Source of the DNA: Heliocidaris tuberculata
Lineage: Eukaryota > Echinodermata > Echinoidea > Camarodonta > Echinometridae
Assembly (NCBI GenBank): GCA_025618425.1
Contig: CM046835.1
Location: 15,601,020 to 15,665,019, forward strand
DNA: 64,000 bases
Direction of reading: 5' to 3'
This document shows, piece by piece, positions 32,722-45,850 of this stretch. Below the pieces are notes generated by a model that did not search any database, was not told the origin of the DNA, and saw only the letters and a program-made list of their open reading frames with translations. Made by a program: the position numbers and the translations under genes. How positions within the stretch are numbered: position 1 is the stretch's first letter; each line of letters starts with the position of its first letter.

Positions 32722-32894
32722 ATTTTAAATTCACTGACCAGAGATACATAGACAAAACATTGGAACATTTTGCCGATCCTTACGAAACAATAGTCTGACT
32801 TCATTAAAAAAAAAAGATTCAATGTGCCGTTTACAAAATATGACTAAGTTAATATATGAACAGTACTGTTCCTTGACAATAACAAAACGTGTTA

Positions 32895-33245
32895 TTGATG
32901 ATAATGATGCTGGTGATAGAGATGATGACGATGATCATAAGGATGATAGTAAAGATGACATTGATCGCTGGGAAAATGATAATGATAATGATAGTAATGA
33001 TGGTGATTAAAACAATGATGTTGATAATGGTGATAATGATGATTATGGGATTAATAATGATGATGAATTGTGTCATGACACCAAATCTTTCCTTAACGGT
33101 AATTTGTTCTGTAAAAAAGCGATGATTCCACCTAATAATAATTCTGATAATCTTGACGATGATAGATGATATTGTTGATGGCGATGATAACGATAATTAT
33201 GATGACGATGATATACTGATTATAATCACGATGATGATAACGATT
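32895..33245. repeat. GAT/GATAAT microsatellite region
   Basis: Imperfect GAT, GATGAC and GATAAT repetition, similar to the GAT-rich segment in the front half of each array unit. It may be a decayed edge of the array. Confidence 0.75.
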
Positions 33246-33480
33246 TCATATTACATTCCCAACTATTATAAACTTCTCTCCATTCAACTAACTGTAGATC
33301 CAAATACAATAGTAGCATAGCGCCCCTTCAGATTGCTATATATTGATATGTTGATAACGATGTATCTGAACGGGGTACGCACATCTCGTCAGATTTAACA
33401 TGTTTGAACCACCACACTGCCCCTTTAGTTGGCCATTTTTCAAATTTACCCTTGTAAATGTCAGCGCAAAATCATGACAG

Positions 33481-33736
33481 GAAATTTATGTTGCTTTATG
33501 TCTGTATATGTGTGTGTATGCCGGTAAGGAATTTCCATGTTTAGAAGCTAAAATATAAATGAAATAGTAATGAATTAAATTAACGGATGAAATTGATGAA
33601 TTCATGAATCAAATTAATTAATTTGTTTATTTATTAATTTATTAATTTCATTAATTTATGAATGAAATTTATGTTCCTTAATTAGTGTATATGTGTGTGT
33701 ATGCCAACGGTAAGGAATTTGCACGTTTAGAAGCTA
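33481..33736. repeat. pair of about 70-bp direct repeats
   Basis: 33481-33551 and 33664-33736 share GAAATTTATGTT, GTATATGTGTGTGTATGCC and GGTAAGGAATTT...TTAGAAGCTAA. The 110 bp between them are AT-rich. Confidence 0.75.
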
Positions 33737-33878
33737 ATTTTGTCAATTTTATATAAATTTGATGTTAATAATCAATCATAATTATGATATGTTTAACAAG
33801 ACGAATGACAAAATGATCATGTGACAGATGACACTCATAGGATGATGGCACTGATAATAACGATTAGGCTATATTCAC

Positions 33879-34424
33879 GATGGTGATGATTTCAAACTTA
33901 CCTAGTAGGCCTCATGATCTCCAATTCCCCTATTACCTATTTAAGTGGAAAAGCGCCCCCTCAGCTTCAATTTTCTGGGCGATTTTTTAGAAAGTGCTTG
34001 AAATGGCGTGTGGAAAATGAACTTGGGACGATTTGGAGCATTTCTAAATTTTGCGCAGGCGATGGTGATGATTTCAAACTTACCTAGTAGGCCTCATGAT
34101 CTCCAATTCCCCTATTACCTATTTAAGTGGAAAAGCGCCCCCTCAGCTTCAATTTTCTGGGCGATTTTTTAGAAAGTGCTTGAAATGGCGTGTGGAAAAT
34201 GAACTTGGGACGATTTGGAGCATTTCTAAATTTTGCGCAGGCGATGGTGATGATTTCAAACTTACCTAGTAGGCCTCATGATCTCCAATTCCCCTATTAC
34301 CTATTTAAGTGGAAAAGCGCCCCCTCAGCTTCAATTTTCTGGGCGATTTTTTAGAAAGTGCTTGAAATGGCGTGTGGAAAATGAACTTGGGACGATTTGG
34401 AGCATTTCTAAATTTTGCGCAGGC
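33879..34424 (+). repeat. three identical 182-bp tandem copies
   Basis: Copies begin at 33879, 34061 and 34243 with GATGGTGATGATTTCAAACT and end at TTTTGCGCAGGC. I see no differences among them, so they are very recent or an assembly duplication. The unit is the AGCGCCCC...TTTTGCGC section of an array unit, so only part of an array unit was amplified. Confidence 0.93.
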
Positions 34425-34886
34425 ACTGACGCACGGACGTACGCGTGCGTACGCGTTTAACGAAATGTCCTTGACCAGAATGACATTAACCATAACCATG
34501 CCAAATATGAAAAAGAAATGACATTTCGTTATGAACATATGACCATAAGTTGATTTTCACAAAATGGCGCCTGGATGACGTCACAATAACCTGATGACCT
34601 TGAAAAAGATGTGGGAACTTGACCTTATTACGACTGATGACTGACGAAAATATGAAGAAAATTGACTGAGCCGATTTGGAGAAATCGGGATAACGAACTG
34701 GACGATTTGATATTGCAGGACATGTGGAAGATTATCCCCTTAGCTTTAATACACGACAGGGAATGAGATTCTACACAAACTACTGCACACTACTTTCAAT
34801 AGACATAACACGCAAAATTAGGCAGTTTTTTACATTGTTTGTGATGGTATATGTTATAATAGTCGAAGAAGATGGTAGAATGAAAG

Positions 34887-34918
<32 letters not shown>

Positions 34919-34920
<2 letters not shown>

Positions 34921-34981
34921 ACCCACCGGGAGTCGAACCTGGGTCGCCGGAATGGGAGGCAAGTGCTTTACCAATGGACCA
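34919..34981 (-). repeat. tRNA-like segment, unit 0
   Basis: On the minus strand it has an A-box-like TGGTCCATTGG, a B box GGTTCGACTCC, a Gly-CCC-like CTCCCAT loop sequence, and a T-run immediately 3' (terminator-like). The 5' acceptor strand and anticodon stem do not pair, so it is not a functional tRNA gene. Confidence 0.8.
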
Positions 34982-36209
34982 AAATATTTCCAATAGAGAT
35001 AACACGTAGACGAAAAACGGGATTCTCAAATGACATTTTGTAGTTAAAAAAAGGGCATGATCCCGACATCTGATCAAAAATTGGAGGGCACACTTGTGAA
35101 AGCTTATAGTCTCAGCTATAACATACCAAAATTTGGGAGAAAATCGAGCAGAAATAACAGAGATACTGCTCAAAGAAGACGGGAATGTAGAATCAAGATT
35201 TGAGAAAAAGTCATGTCCCATAGAGAATGCACGCAAAATGAGAAAAATTGACATACCTCCTTTAATCGCAAAAATACGCCATGATGCCTTTGTCAAAATG
35301 AAAAATCGTGGAACTGATCTTGTAGAGAATTGTCTCAGCTACAACATATCAAAATTTGGAAGAAAATCTACAACCTATTACTGAAATATTGTCAAATGAA
35401 TACAAAAATTACGACGTCATTTTTTCAAAATCGAATTTTTGAGTTCATAGGCAAATATGATGACGTCACAACATTTGAGTGGCCAAAATTATACATGAAT
35501 TCAGATCTACAACTTACTGGCTTTCGAAATATGTAATAAAATTTGGGGGTCAACGGACTTTCTGACGAGCTATGGCGGATTATAGATAGGCATGTTTTTA
35601 CCACTTTTTACATTATATTGCCCATTGACGCGCGCACGAATTTGAAAGTTTGACGCGCGCGTGTGGCATTATGGAATGTCGAGAATGACTGTAAATAGTT
35701 GGAAATTGTCAAGAATAGTATCAGGAAGACAGACCATGCGAAAAAAACGGCGTTTTTACGTTCTGTACGCGCTGTGCGCGCGCATAACGCGCGCGCGGAC
35801 GCGCACGAACGGAAAATTTTGAAATGCTTAAAATGTCCTGATCCCTACTCTAATTTGATAAAAAAGTGATTTTGAGCAATTCTAAATTTTGACGCGCGCG
35901 TACGTGCGCGTCATGATGCGCGCGCGGATTTTATTGACATTTTATGTTGACCCTTGACCTGAAGTTCATGTGTGTCAAATATAAGACATTTTTGATGACT
36001 CGTTATGAAGATATGATCAATATTGTCATTTTACAAAATGGCGCCTGGATGACGTCATGATATTCTGATGACCTTGAAATAGATACCCGGGCTTGACCTG
36101 TTATGACCTGATATCTGACGAAAATTTGATAAAAATTGGCTGAGCTGATTTTGAGGAATCATGGTAACAAGAAAGTGGGAGAAAAATAAAAATAAATAAT
36201 AATAATAAA

Positions 36210-36320
36210 GAAAATTCTGACGAAATTAAAAGGTGATCTGTCAATGACAGACCACCTAATAATAAATAAAGAAAATTCTGACGAAATTAAAAGGTGATCT
36301 GTCAATGACAGACCACCTAA
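36210..36320 (+). repeat. two serial hairpin tips
   Basis: Each reads GAAAATTCTGACGAAATTAA, then AAGGTGATCTGTCAATGACA and GACCACCTAA; the stem is (A)GGTGATCTGTC with GACAGACCACC(T). Confidence 0.9.
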
Positions 36321-36322
36321 TA

Positions 36323-37188
36323 ATACCTATAACGTGTGTGTCTATGGCAAAATGGGCAATTTAAACTTTGAAAGCCATTTTGGGCCTGAAAACGACCGTT
36401 AAAACGTTTGAGCTATACGAGCCTTTTTTGTGTAGAATTTTCTGCTCTTTCATCTGAATCAAGTCCCAAGTCTCTAGCACCCCGCAAACTGAAGTTAGAG
36501 GCCCCGTTCAAGGTCCGAACAGGTTATTTTTCACCCCAAAATCACTAAATGAAGCCTGGATGACGTCATAATGTCGTCATGAACCTCAGATTTTCACCGT
36601 CAATTCTTCTTATCAGTCCTCATTACTGTGCTGAATTTTAAAAAGATTCATGGTTTCGTTTTTGAGTTATTGCCCCCGTAAAAAAGAGGGGGGGGGGGTA
36701 AAAAAGGAAAAAATGAATTATTAAAAAAAAACGAATTGAGGTATGAATGTGATTTTTTGTGTGCATGATATTTGGTGCAGATGTGATGACTATGGGAAGA
36801 TTGAGAAAGATTGACCTCCTCGTTTGGGAGTTATCGGGGGTGGCATTTTTCACTGTTGCGGGCGCACTGACGCGCGGACGCGTACGTCCGCGCGCGTCTA
36901 ATTTTGTGAAATTGACCGGATTGATTTTAGCTTTAATCATGCCAAATATGATCGAGAAATGACTTTCCGTTAGGAAGATATGACCATGAGTTGATTTTCA
37001 CAAAGTGGTGCCTGCATGACGTCACGATGACCTGATGAGCTTGAAAAAGATGCCCGAGCTTGATCTTATAGGGGCTGATGACTGACGAAAATTTGAAGAA
37101 ATTGGACTCAGCCGATTTTGAGATTTCATGGTAACAAAAAGTGGGTGGAAAAAGGAAAGCTCGTTTTGACAAAAGTAAAATTAACCTA
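36323..37188 (+). repeat. array block B, copy 1
   Basis: Follows the hairpin tips, begins TACCTATAACGTGTGTGTCT, and ends ATTAACCTA directly before unit 1. It is homologous over its length to 58173-59039 and includes a G-run, an A-run with AACGAATTGAG, and its own diverged YY1/CRE module near 37005. Confidence 0.88.
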
Positions 37189-39296
37189 CTAGAAATTTAA
37201 TTCGTCACTGAAGACGAATTAGGTGGTCTGTCCCTGTGGCAAATTGCTTTGTCAGACGTGATAATATTTCTGCAACATAATAATCATGATAATGTTGACG
37301 ACAATGATGATAACATGGCCGTATAAGTGATGACAATGACGATAATGATATATTGATAATGATCATAATGGCCACAATAATGACAATAACGATAATCGAA
37401 GTCGCATAGCGCCCCTTCAGGTACAATTTTATGGGCGATTTTTTGAAAAGTGCTTGAAATGGCATAAAACGTCTGCAAAATGAATTTGGAAGGATTTGAA
37501 TCATTTCTAAATTTTGCGCGCGCACAGACGCGCGGACGTACGCGTACGCGCGCGTTTTAACGAATTGACCTTGACTGAAATGACAGTGACCTTAACCATG
37601 CCAAATATGAAAGAGAAATGACATTTCATTATGAAGATATGACCATAAGTTGATTTTCACAAAATGGCGCCTGGATGACGTCACAATAACCTGATGACCT
37701 TGAAAAAGATGTGGGAACTTGACCTTATTAGGACTGATGACTGACGAAAATATGAAGAAAATTGACTGAGCCGATTCTGAGAAATCGTGATAACGATCTG
37801 GACGATTTGATATTGCAGGACATGTGGGAGATTATCCCCTTTGCTTTAATACACGATAGGGAATCAGATTGTACACAAACTACTGCACACTACTTTCCAA
37901 TAGACATAACACGCAAAATTAGGCAGTTTATGACATTGTCTGTGATGTTATATGTTATAATAGTCGAAAAAGATAGTAAAATGAAAGGCAAAAAAAAAAA
38001 AAAAAAAAAAATGGACCCACCGGGAATCGAACCTGGGTCGGCGGGATGGGAGGCAAGTACTTTACCAATAGACCAAAAGTTTTGCTATAGACATAACACG
38101 TAGACGAAAAACGGGTTTCTCAAATGACATTTTGTAGTTTAAAAAAGGGCATGATCCCGACATCTGATCAAAAATTGGAGGGCACACTTGTAAAAGCTTA
38201 TAGTCTCAGCTATAACATACCAAAATTTGGGAGAAAATCGAGCAGAAATAACAGAGATTCTGCTCAAAGAAGACGGGAATGTAGAATCAAGATTTGAGAA
38301 AAAGTCATCTCCCATAGAGAATACACGCAAAATGAGAAAAATTGACATACCTCCTTTAATCGCAAAAATACGCCATGATGCCTTTGTCAAAATGAAAAAT
38401 TGCGGTGACTGATCTTGTAGAGAATTGTCTCAGCTACAACATATCAAAATTTGGAAGAAAATCGAGAACCTATTACTGAAATATTGTCAAATGAATACAA
38501 AAAATATGACATCATTTTTTCAAAATTGAATTTTTGAGTTCATAGGCAAATATGATGACGTCAAAAAATCTGATCGGCCAAAATTTTGCATGAATCGAAA
38601 TCTACAACTCATATGCTTTCAGAATATGTAATAAAATTTGGGGGTAGCGGTGCATTCTGACGAGCTATGGCGGATTCTAGATAGGCATGTTTTTACCACT
38701 TTTTACATTATATTGCCCATTGACGCACGCGCGGATTTTAAAGTTTGACGCGCGCGTGTGGCATTATTAGATGTCGAGAATGACTGAAACTAATTGGAAA
38801 TTGTCAAGAATTTTATCAGGAATCGATCCCATGCAAAAAAACGGCATTTCTACCTTCCGTACGCGCTGCACACGCGCATAACGCGCGCGCGGACGCGCAC
38901 GGACGAAAAAATTTGAAATGCTTAAAATGTCCTGAACCGTACTCTCCTTTGATTAAAAATTGATTTTGAGCATTTCTAAATTTTGACGCGCGCGTACGTG
39001 CGCGTCATTATGCGTGCGCGGATTTTGTTGACATATTAAGTTGACCCTTGACCTGAAGTTTATGTGTGTCAAATATGGTTCTTTTTTGATGACTCGTTAT
39101 GAAGATATGATCGATAACGTGATTTTACAAAATGGCGCCTGGATGACGTCACGATGACCTGATGACCTTGAAAAAGATGCCCGAGCTTGATCGGATAAGA
39201 CCTGATATCTGACAAAAATTTGATAAAAATTGACTGAGCAGATTTTGAGGAATCATGGTAACAAGAAAGTGCCGGAAAAATAAAAATAAATAAAGA
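37189..39296 (+). repeat. array unit 1
   Basis: Complete from the 5' hairpin to the A/T tail, with no hairpin tip. Its start (TCCCTGTGGCAAATTGC) is shared with unit 10. Confidence 0.9.
38013..38075 (-). repeat. tRNA-like segment, unit 1
   Basis: A-box-like TGGTCTATTGG and a consensus B box GGTTCGATTCC; T-run 3' of it on the minus strand. Confidence 0.8.
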
Positions 39297-40098
39297 CTAG
39301 AAATTTAATTCGTCACTGAAGACGAATTAGGTGGTCTGTCTTTGTGGCAAAGTGCTTTGTCAGGTGTGATAATATTTCTGCAAGATTATAATCATAATGT
39401 TGACGACAATGATCATAAGATATGGTCATATAAGTGATGACAGTGACGATAATGATATATTGATAATGATGATCATAATGACAATAATGATGACAATAAC
39501 CACGATAACCTAAGTGGCATAGCGCCCCTACAGGTTCAGTTTTATGGGCGATTTTTCGAAAAGTGCTTGAAATGGCATGAAACGTTTGCAAAATGAATTT
39601 GGGACGGTTTGGATCATTTCTAAATTTTGCGCGCGCACGGACGCGCGGACGTACGCGTACGCGCGCGTTTAACGAAATGACCTTGACTGGAATGACAGTG
39701 ACCTTAACCATGCCAAATATGAAAGAGAAATGACATTTCGTTATGAACATATGACCATAAGTTGATTTTCACAAAATGGCGCCTGGATGACGTCACAATA
39801 ACCTGATGACCTTGAAAAAGATGTGGGAACTTGACCTTATTAGGACTGATGACTGACGAAAATATGAAGAAAATTGTCTGAGCCGATTTGGAGAAATCGG
39901 GATAACGAACTGGACGATTTGATATTGCAGGACATGTGGAAGATTATCCCCTTAGCTTTAACACACGACAGGGAATGAGATTCTACACAAACTACTGCAC
40001 ACTACTTTCAATGGACATAACACGCAAAATTAGGCAGTTTTTTACATTGTTTGTGATGGTATATGTTATAATAGTCGAAGAAGATGGTAGAATGAAAG

Positions 40099-40133
<35 letters not shown>

Positions 40134-40135
<2 letters not shown>

Positions 40136-40196
40136 ACCCACCGGGAGTCGAACCTGGGTCGCCGGAATGGGAGGCAAGTGCTTTACCAATGGACCA
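40134..40196 (-). repeat. tRNA-like segment, unit 2
   Basis: Same 63-bp form as in unit 0 (GGTTCGACTCC B box). Confidence 0.8.
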
Positions 40197-41426
40197 AAAT
40201 ATTTCCAATAGAGATAACACGTAGACGAAAAACGGGATTCTCAAATGACATTTTGTAGTTAAAAAAAGGGCATGATCCCGACATCTGATCAAAAATTGGA
40301 GGGCACACTTGTAAAAGCTTATAGTCTCAGCTATAACATACCAAAATTTGGGAGAAAATCGAGCAGAAATAACAGAGATACTGCTCAAAGAAGACGGGAA
40401 TGTAGAATCAAGATTTGAGAAAAAGTCATCTCCCATAGAGAATACACGCAAAATGAGAAAAATTGACATACCTCCTTTATTCGCAAAAATACACCATGAT
40501 CCCTTTGTCAAAATGAAAAATCGTGGTGACTGATCTTGTAGAGAATTGTCTCAGCTACATCATATCCAAATTTGGGCGAAAAATGACCAATATTAAAGGA
40601 GTTATAGTGAAATTTGCATAAATTTGATGACGTCATTTTTGAAAAAATGAAATTTTGAGTTTAGACGCCATTTTGATGACTTTGCAATATAATTGAGGCT
40701 CAAATTACCCATGAAATTATATCTATGATTCCTCCTCTACCCAAATATGAAAAAAAATTGGGGGGTTTATGGACTATTTAAAGAGCTAGAGTTAATTTTG
40801 TAGAGGCATGTTTTTGCACGTTTTTACGTTATTTTCGCCATAGACGCGCGCACGGATTTTAAAGTTTGACGCACGCGTGCGGCATTATTAGATGTCAAGA
40901 ATGACTGAAACTAATTGGAAATTGTCAAGAATTTTATCAGAAATCGATACCATGCAAAAAAAACGGCATTTCTACCTTCCGTACGTGCTGCGCACGCGCA
41001 AAACGCGCGCGCAGACGCGTGCGCGCGCAAAATTTTGAAATGCTTAAAATGACCTGAACTGTACTCTCCTTTGATCAAAAAGTGATTTTGATCATTTCTA
41101 AATTTTGACGCGCGCGTACGTGCGCGTCATGACGTGCCCGCGGATTTTGCTGACATTTGACATTGACCCTTGACCTGAAGTTTATGTGTGTTTAATATGG
41201 TTCATTTTTGATGACTCGTTATGAAGATATGATCGATAATGTGATTTCACAAAATGGCGCCTGGATGACGTCACGATGACCTGATGACCTTGAAAAAGAT
41301 AGGGGCACTTGACCTTGATAGGCCTGATAACTGACGAAAATTTGAAGAAAATTGATCCAGTTGATTTTGAGAAGTCACGGCCACAAGAAATGGGGAGAAA
41401 AATAAAAATAAAGAATAAATAAAGAA

Positions 41427-41476
41427 AATTCGTACGAAATTAAGAGGTGATCTGTCGATACCGACAGACCACCTAA
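41427..41476 (+). repeat. single hairpin tip at unit 2/3 junction
   Basis: GGTGATCTGTC-GATACC-GACAGACCACC followed by TAA and immediately by the next unit's CTAG. Ten of eleven stem positions pair. Confidence 0.9.
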
Positions 41477-42279
41477 CTAGAAATTTAATTCGTCACTGAA
41501 GACGAATTAGGTGGTCTGTCTTTCACTGTGGCAAAGTGCTTTGTCAGGTGTGATAATATTTCTGCAAGATTATAATCATAATGTTGACAATGATCATAAG
41601 ATATGGTCATATAAGTGATGACAATGACGATAATGATATATTGATAATGATGATCATAATGACAATAATGATGACAATAACCACGATAACCTAAGTGGCA
41701 TAGCGCCCCTACAGGTTCAGTTTTATGGGCGATTTTTCGAAAAGTGCTTGAAATGGCATGAAACGTTTGCAAAATGAATTTGGGACGATTTGGATCATTT
41801 CTAAATTTTGCGCGTGCACGGACGCGCGGACGTACGCGTACGCGCGCGTTTAACGAAATGACCTTGACTGGAATGACAGTGACCTTAACCATGCCAAATA
41901 TGAAAGAGAAATGACATTTCGTTATGAACATATGACCATAAGTTGATTTTCACAAAATGGCGCCTGGATGACGTCACAATAACCTGATGACCTTGAAAAA
42001 GATGTGGGAACTTGACCTTATTAGGACTGATGACTGACGAAAATATGAAGAAAATTGACTGAGCCGATTTGGAGAAATCGGGATAACGAACTGGACGATT
42101 TGATATTGCAGGACATGTGGAAGATTATCCCCTTAGCTTTAATACACGACAGGGAATGAGATTCTACACAAACTACTGCACACTACTTTCAATGGACATA
42201 ACACGCAAAATTAGGCAGTTTTTTACATTGTTTGTGATGGTATATGTTATAATAGTCGAAGAAGATGGTAGAATGAAAG

Positions 42280-42315
<36 letters not shown>

Positions 42316-43592
42316 ACCCACCCGGAGTCGAACCTGGGTCGCCGGAATGGGAGGCAAGTGCTTTACCAATGGACCAAAAGTTTTCCAATAGAGATAACAC
42401 GTAGACGAAAAACGGGATTCTCAAATGACATTTTGTACTTAAAAAACGGGCATGATCCCGACATCTGATCAAAAATTGGAGAACACACTTGTGAAAGCTT
42501 ATAGTCTCAGCTATAACATATTAAAATTTGGAAGAAAATCGAGCAGAAACATCAGAGATACTGCTCAAAGAAGACGGGAATGTAGAATCAAGATTTGAGA
42601 AAAAGTCATCTCCCATAGAGAATACACGCAAAATGAGAAAAATTGACATGCCTCCTTTAATCGCAAAAATACACCATGATGCCTTTGTCAAAATGAAAAA
42701 TCGTGGTGACTGATCTTGTAGAGAATTGTCTCAGCTACAACATATCAAAATTTGGAAGAAAATCGACAATCTATTACTGAAATATTGTCAAATGAATACA
42801 AAAATTATGACGTCATTTTTAAAAAATCGAATTTTTGAGTTCATATGCAAATGTGACGACGTTCTGATCCTTCGACCCCCCAATTTTTTTCATGAATTCC
42901 AATCTACAACTCATAGGCTTTCAGAAAATGTAAAAAAAATGGGGGGTCTCCACGCTTTCTGACGAGCTATGGCGGATTCTAGATAGGCATGTTTTTAGCA
43001 CTTTTTACATTATATTGCCCATTGACGCGCGCACGAATTTGAAAGTTTGACGCGCGCGTGTGGCATTATGGAATGTCGAGAATGACTGTAAATAGTTGGA
43101 AATTGTCAAGAATTGTGTCAGGAATACAAACCATGCACAAAAACGGCGTTTTTACGTTCTGTACGAGTTGTGCACGCGCATAACGCGCGCGCGGACGCGC
43201 ACGGACGGAAAATTTTGAAATGCTTAAAATGTCCTGAACCATACTCTCCTTTGATTAAAAAGTGATTTTGAGCATTTTTAAATTTTGACGCGCGCGTACG
43301 TGCGCGTCATGATGCGCGTGCGGATTTTGTTGACATTTTATGTTGACCCATGACCTGAAATTAATGTGTGTCAAATATGGTTTATTTTTGATGACTCGTT
43401 ATGAAGATATGATCGATAATGTGATTTCACAAAATGGCGCCTGGATGACGTCATGATGACCTGATGACCTTGAAAAAGATGCCAGAGCTTGATCTGATAT
43501 AACCTGATATCTGACGAAAATTTCATAAAAATTGGGTGAGCCGATTTTCCGGAATCATGGTAACAAGAAAGTGTATGAAAAATAAAAATAAA
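41477..43592 (+). repeat. array unit 3
   Basis: Standard rear half (GTGACGACGTTCTGATC ... GGGGTCTCCACGC), no hairpin tip; the tail runs straight into unit 4. Confidence 0.9.
42314..42376 (-). repeat. tRNA-like segment, unit 3
   Basis: B box GGTTCGACTCC, then GGGTGGGTCC; otherwise as unit 2. Confidence 0.8.
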
Positions 43593-44449
43593 CTAGAAAT
43601 TTAATTCGTCACTGAAGACGAATTAGGTGGTCTGTCTTTCACTGTGGCAAAGTGCTTTGTCAGGTGTGATAATATTTCTGCAAGATTATAATCATAATGT
43701 TGACGACAATGATGATAAGATGGCCATATAAGTGATGACAATGACGATAATGATATATTGATAATATTGATAATGATGATCATAATGACAATAATGATGA
43801 CAATAACCACGATAACCTAAGTGGCATAGCGCCCCTTCAGGTTCAACTTTATGGGCGATTTTTCGAAAAGTGCTTGAAATGGCATGAAACGTCTGCAAAA
43901 TGAATTTGGGAGGATTTGGATCATTTCTAAATTTTGCGCACGTACGGACGCGCGGACGTAGGCGTACTCGCGCGTTTAACGAAATGACTTTGACTGGAAT
44001 GACAGTGACCTTAACCATGCCAAATATGAAAGAGAAATGACATTTCGTTATGAAGATATGACCAGAACTTGATTTTCACAAAATGGCGCCTGGATGACGT
44101 CACGATAACCTGATGACCTTCAAAAAGATGTGGGAACTTGACCTTATTAGGACTGATCACTGACGAAAATATGAAGAAAATTGACTCAGCCGATTTGGAG
44201 AAATCGTGATAACGAACTGGACGATATGATATTGCAGGATATGTGGGAGATTATCCCCTTAGCTTTAATACACGACAGGGAATGAGATTGTACACAAACT
44301 ACTGCACACTACTTTCCAATAGACATAACACGCAAAATTAGGCAATTTATTACATTGTTTGTAATGGTATATGTTATAATAGTCGAAGAAGATGGTAAAA
44401 TGAAAGGCAAAAAAAAAAAAAAAAAAAAGTGAAAAAAAAAGGAAAAAAA
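43593..44449 (+). repeat. array unit 4, truncated at the A-run
   Basis: Normal for 857 bp, then ends in the A-run where other units have the tRNA-like segment, and unit 5 starts at once. This is consistent with slippage or a break at the homopolymer. Confidence 0.88.
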
Positions 44450-44739
44450 CTAGAATTTAATTCGTCACTGAAGACGAATTAGGTGATCTGTCTCAATTTT
44501 CGATTATGATTATATTTTTGACGAAGACGAATGACAAAATGATAATGTGATAGATGACCCTCATATTACGATGACATTGATAATAATGAATCTATTGATG
44601 ATTGTTACGATTTCAGCCTTTTCCTAGCATTTTCAATTCCTAGGCTCTACTACCTATTTAAGTGGAATAGCGCCCCTTCGGTTTCAATAGGGCATAAAGC
44701 GTGTGAAAAATGAATTTGGGATGATTCGTAGAAAGATAG

Positions 44740-45850
44740 GGATGAAACAAAAACAAAGAGGGGAGATGAAAGAGAAAGGGAGAGAGAGAGAGAGGAGTAA
44801 GGGAAAGGGAGAGAAGAGACAAAGAGATAGAAGGAGACAGAGACAGATAGGAAAGTGAGATAGGATAAGAGAGACAGAGAGAAAAAGAGAGAGAAATTGG
44901 GGGGGGGGGTGATTGCACACAGATTACAAATTCATTTTCTATCATGATTATGATTATGTTGACGAAGATGAATGACAAAATGATTATGTGAAAGATGACC
45001 CTCATATGACGATAACATTTATAATGAATCTATTCATGATTGTTATGATTTCAGCCTTTTCTCAGCATTTTCAATTCCTAGGCTCTACTACCTATTTTAG
45101 TGAAATAGCGCCCCTTTGTTTTCAATAAGGCATAAAGCGTGTGAAAAATGAATTTTGGATGATTCGTCGAAAGATAAGGATGAAACCAAGACAAAAAGGG
45201 GAGGTGAAAGAGAAAGAGAGAGATGGCAGTGATGATGATAGTAGAAATGATGAAAATGATTGTGATGATGATGACGATGATGATAATGATGGTTAAAATG
45301 GTGATAATGATGATGACGATGATGGTTGAAATGGTAATGATAGTGATGATAATGGTTGAAATGGTGATAATGATTTTTATGATTTCAGCTTTTTCCTAGC
45401 ATTTTCAATTCCTAGGCTCTACTACCTATTTTAGTGAAATAGCGCCCCTTTGTTTTCAATAAGGCATAAAGCGTGTGAAAAATGAATTTTGGATGATTCG
45501 TCGAAAGATAAGGATGAAACAAAGACAAAAAGGGGAGGTGAAAGAGAAAGAGAGAGAGAGAGAGAGAGGAATAAAGGAAAGGGAGAGAAGAGACAGAGAC
45601 AAAGTAGGAGACAGAGACAGATAGGAAAGTGATAGAGGAGTGAAGGAAAAAGGAGAGAAGATAGAGAGAGAGAGAGTGATGAGTAAAGGAAAGGGAGCGA
45701 AGAGACACACAGAGAGAGAGGAGACAGAGACAAATAGGAGAGTGATAGAGGAGTAAAGGAAAAAGGAGAGAAGAGAGAGAGAGAAAGAATGAGACAGACA
45801 CAGAGATAGGAGAGTGAGAGAGAAAGAGAGAGAAATGGGGGGAGGGGGAG
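44740..45850. repeat. GA-rich and GAT-rich low complexity inside unit 5
   Basis: Blocks such as GAGAGAGAGAGAGG and GACAGAGACAGATAGG alternate with GATGATGATGAC repeats (45220-45370). Ser/Leu-rich frames on the minus strand result from composition. Confidence 0.9.

Larger units (their letters stand above)
34425..36322 (+). repeat. array unit 0, body without a 5' end
   Basis: Body of a unit entered from the 182-bp copies rather than a normal 5' hairpin. It has both YY1/CRE modules (near 34560 and 36038) and ends with two serial hairpin tips. Confidence 0.85.
39297..41476 (+). repeat. array unit 2, with one hairpin tip
   Basis: Ends in one complete tip at the junction with unit 3. The rear half is of the alternative type (GCAATATAATTGAGGCTC). 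Almost identical to unit 11, sharing rare variants such as GATGACAGTGACGATAATG. Confidence 0.92.
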
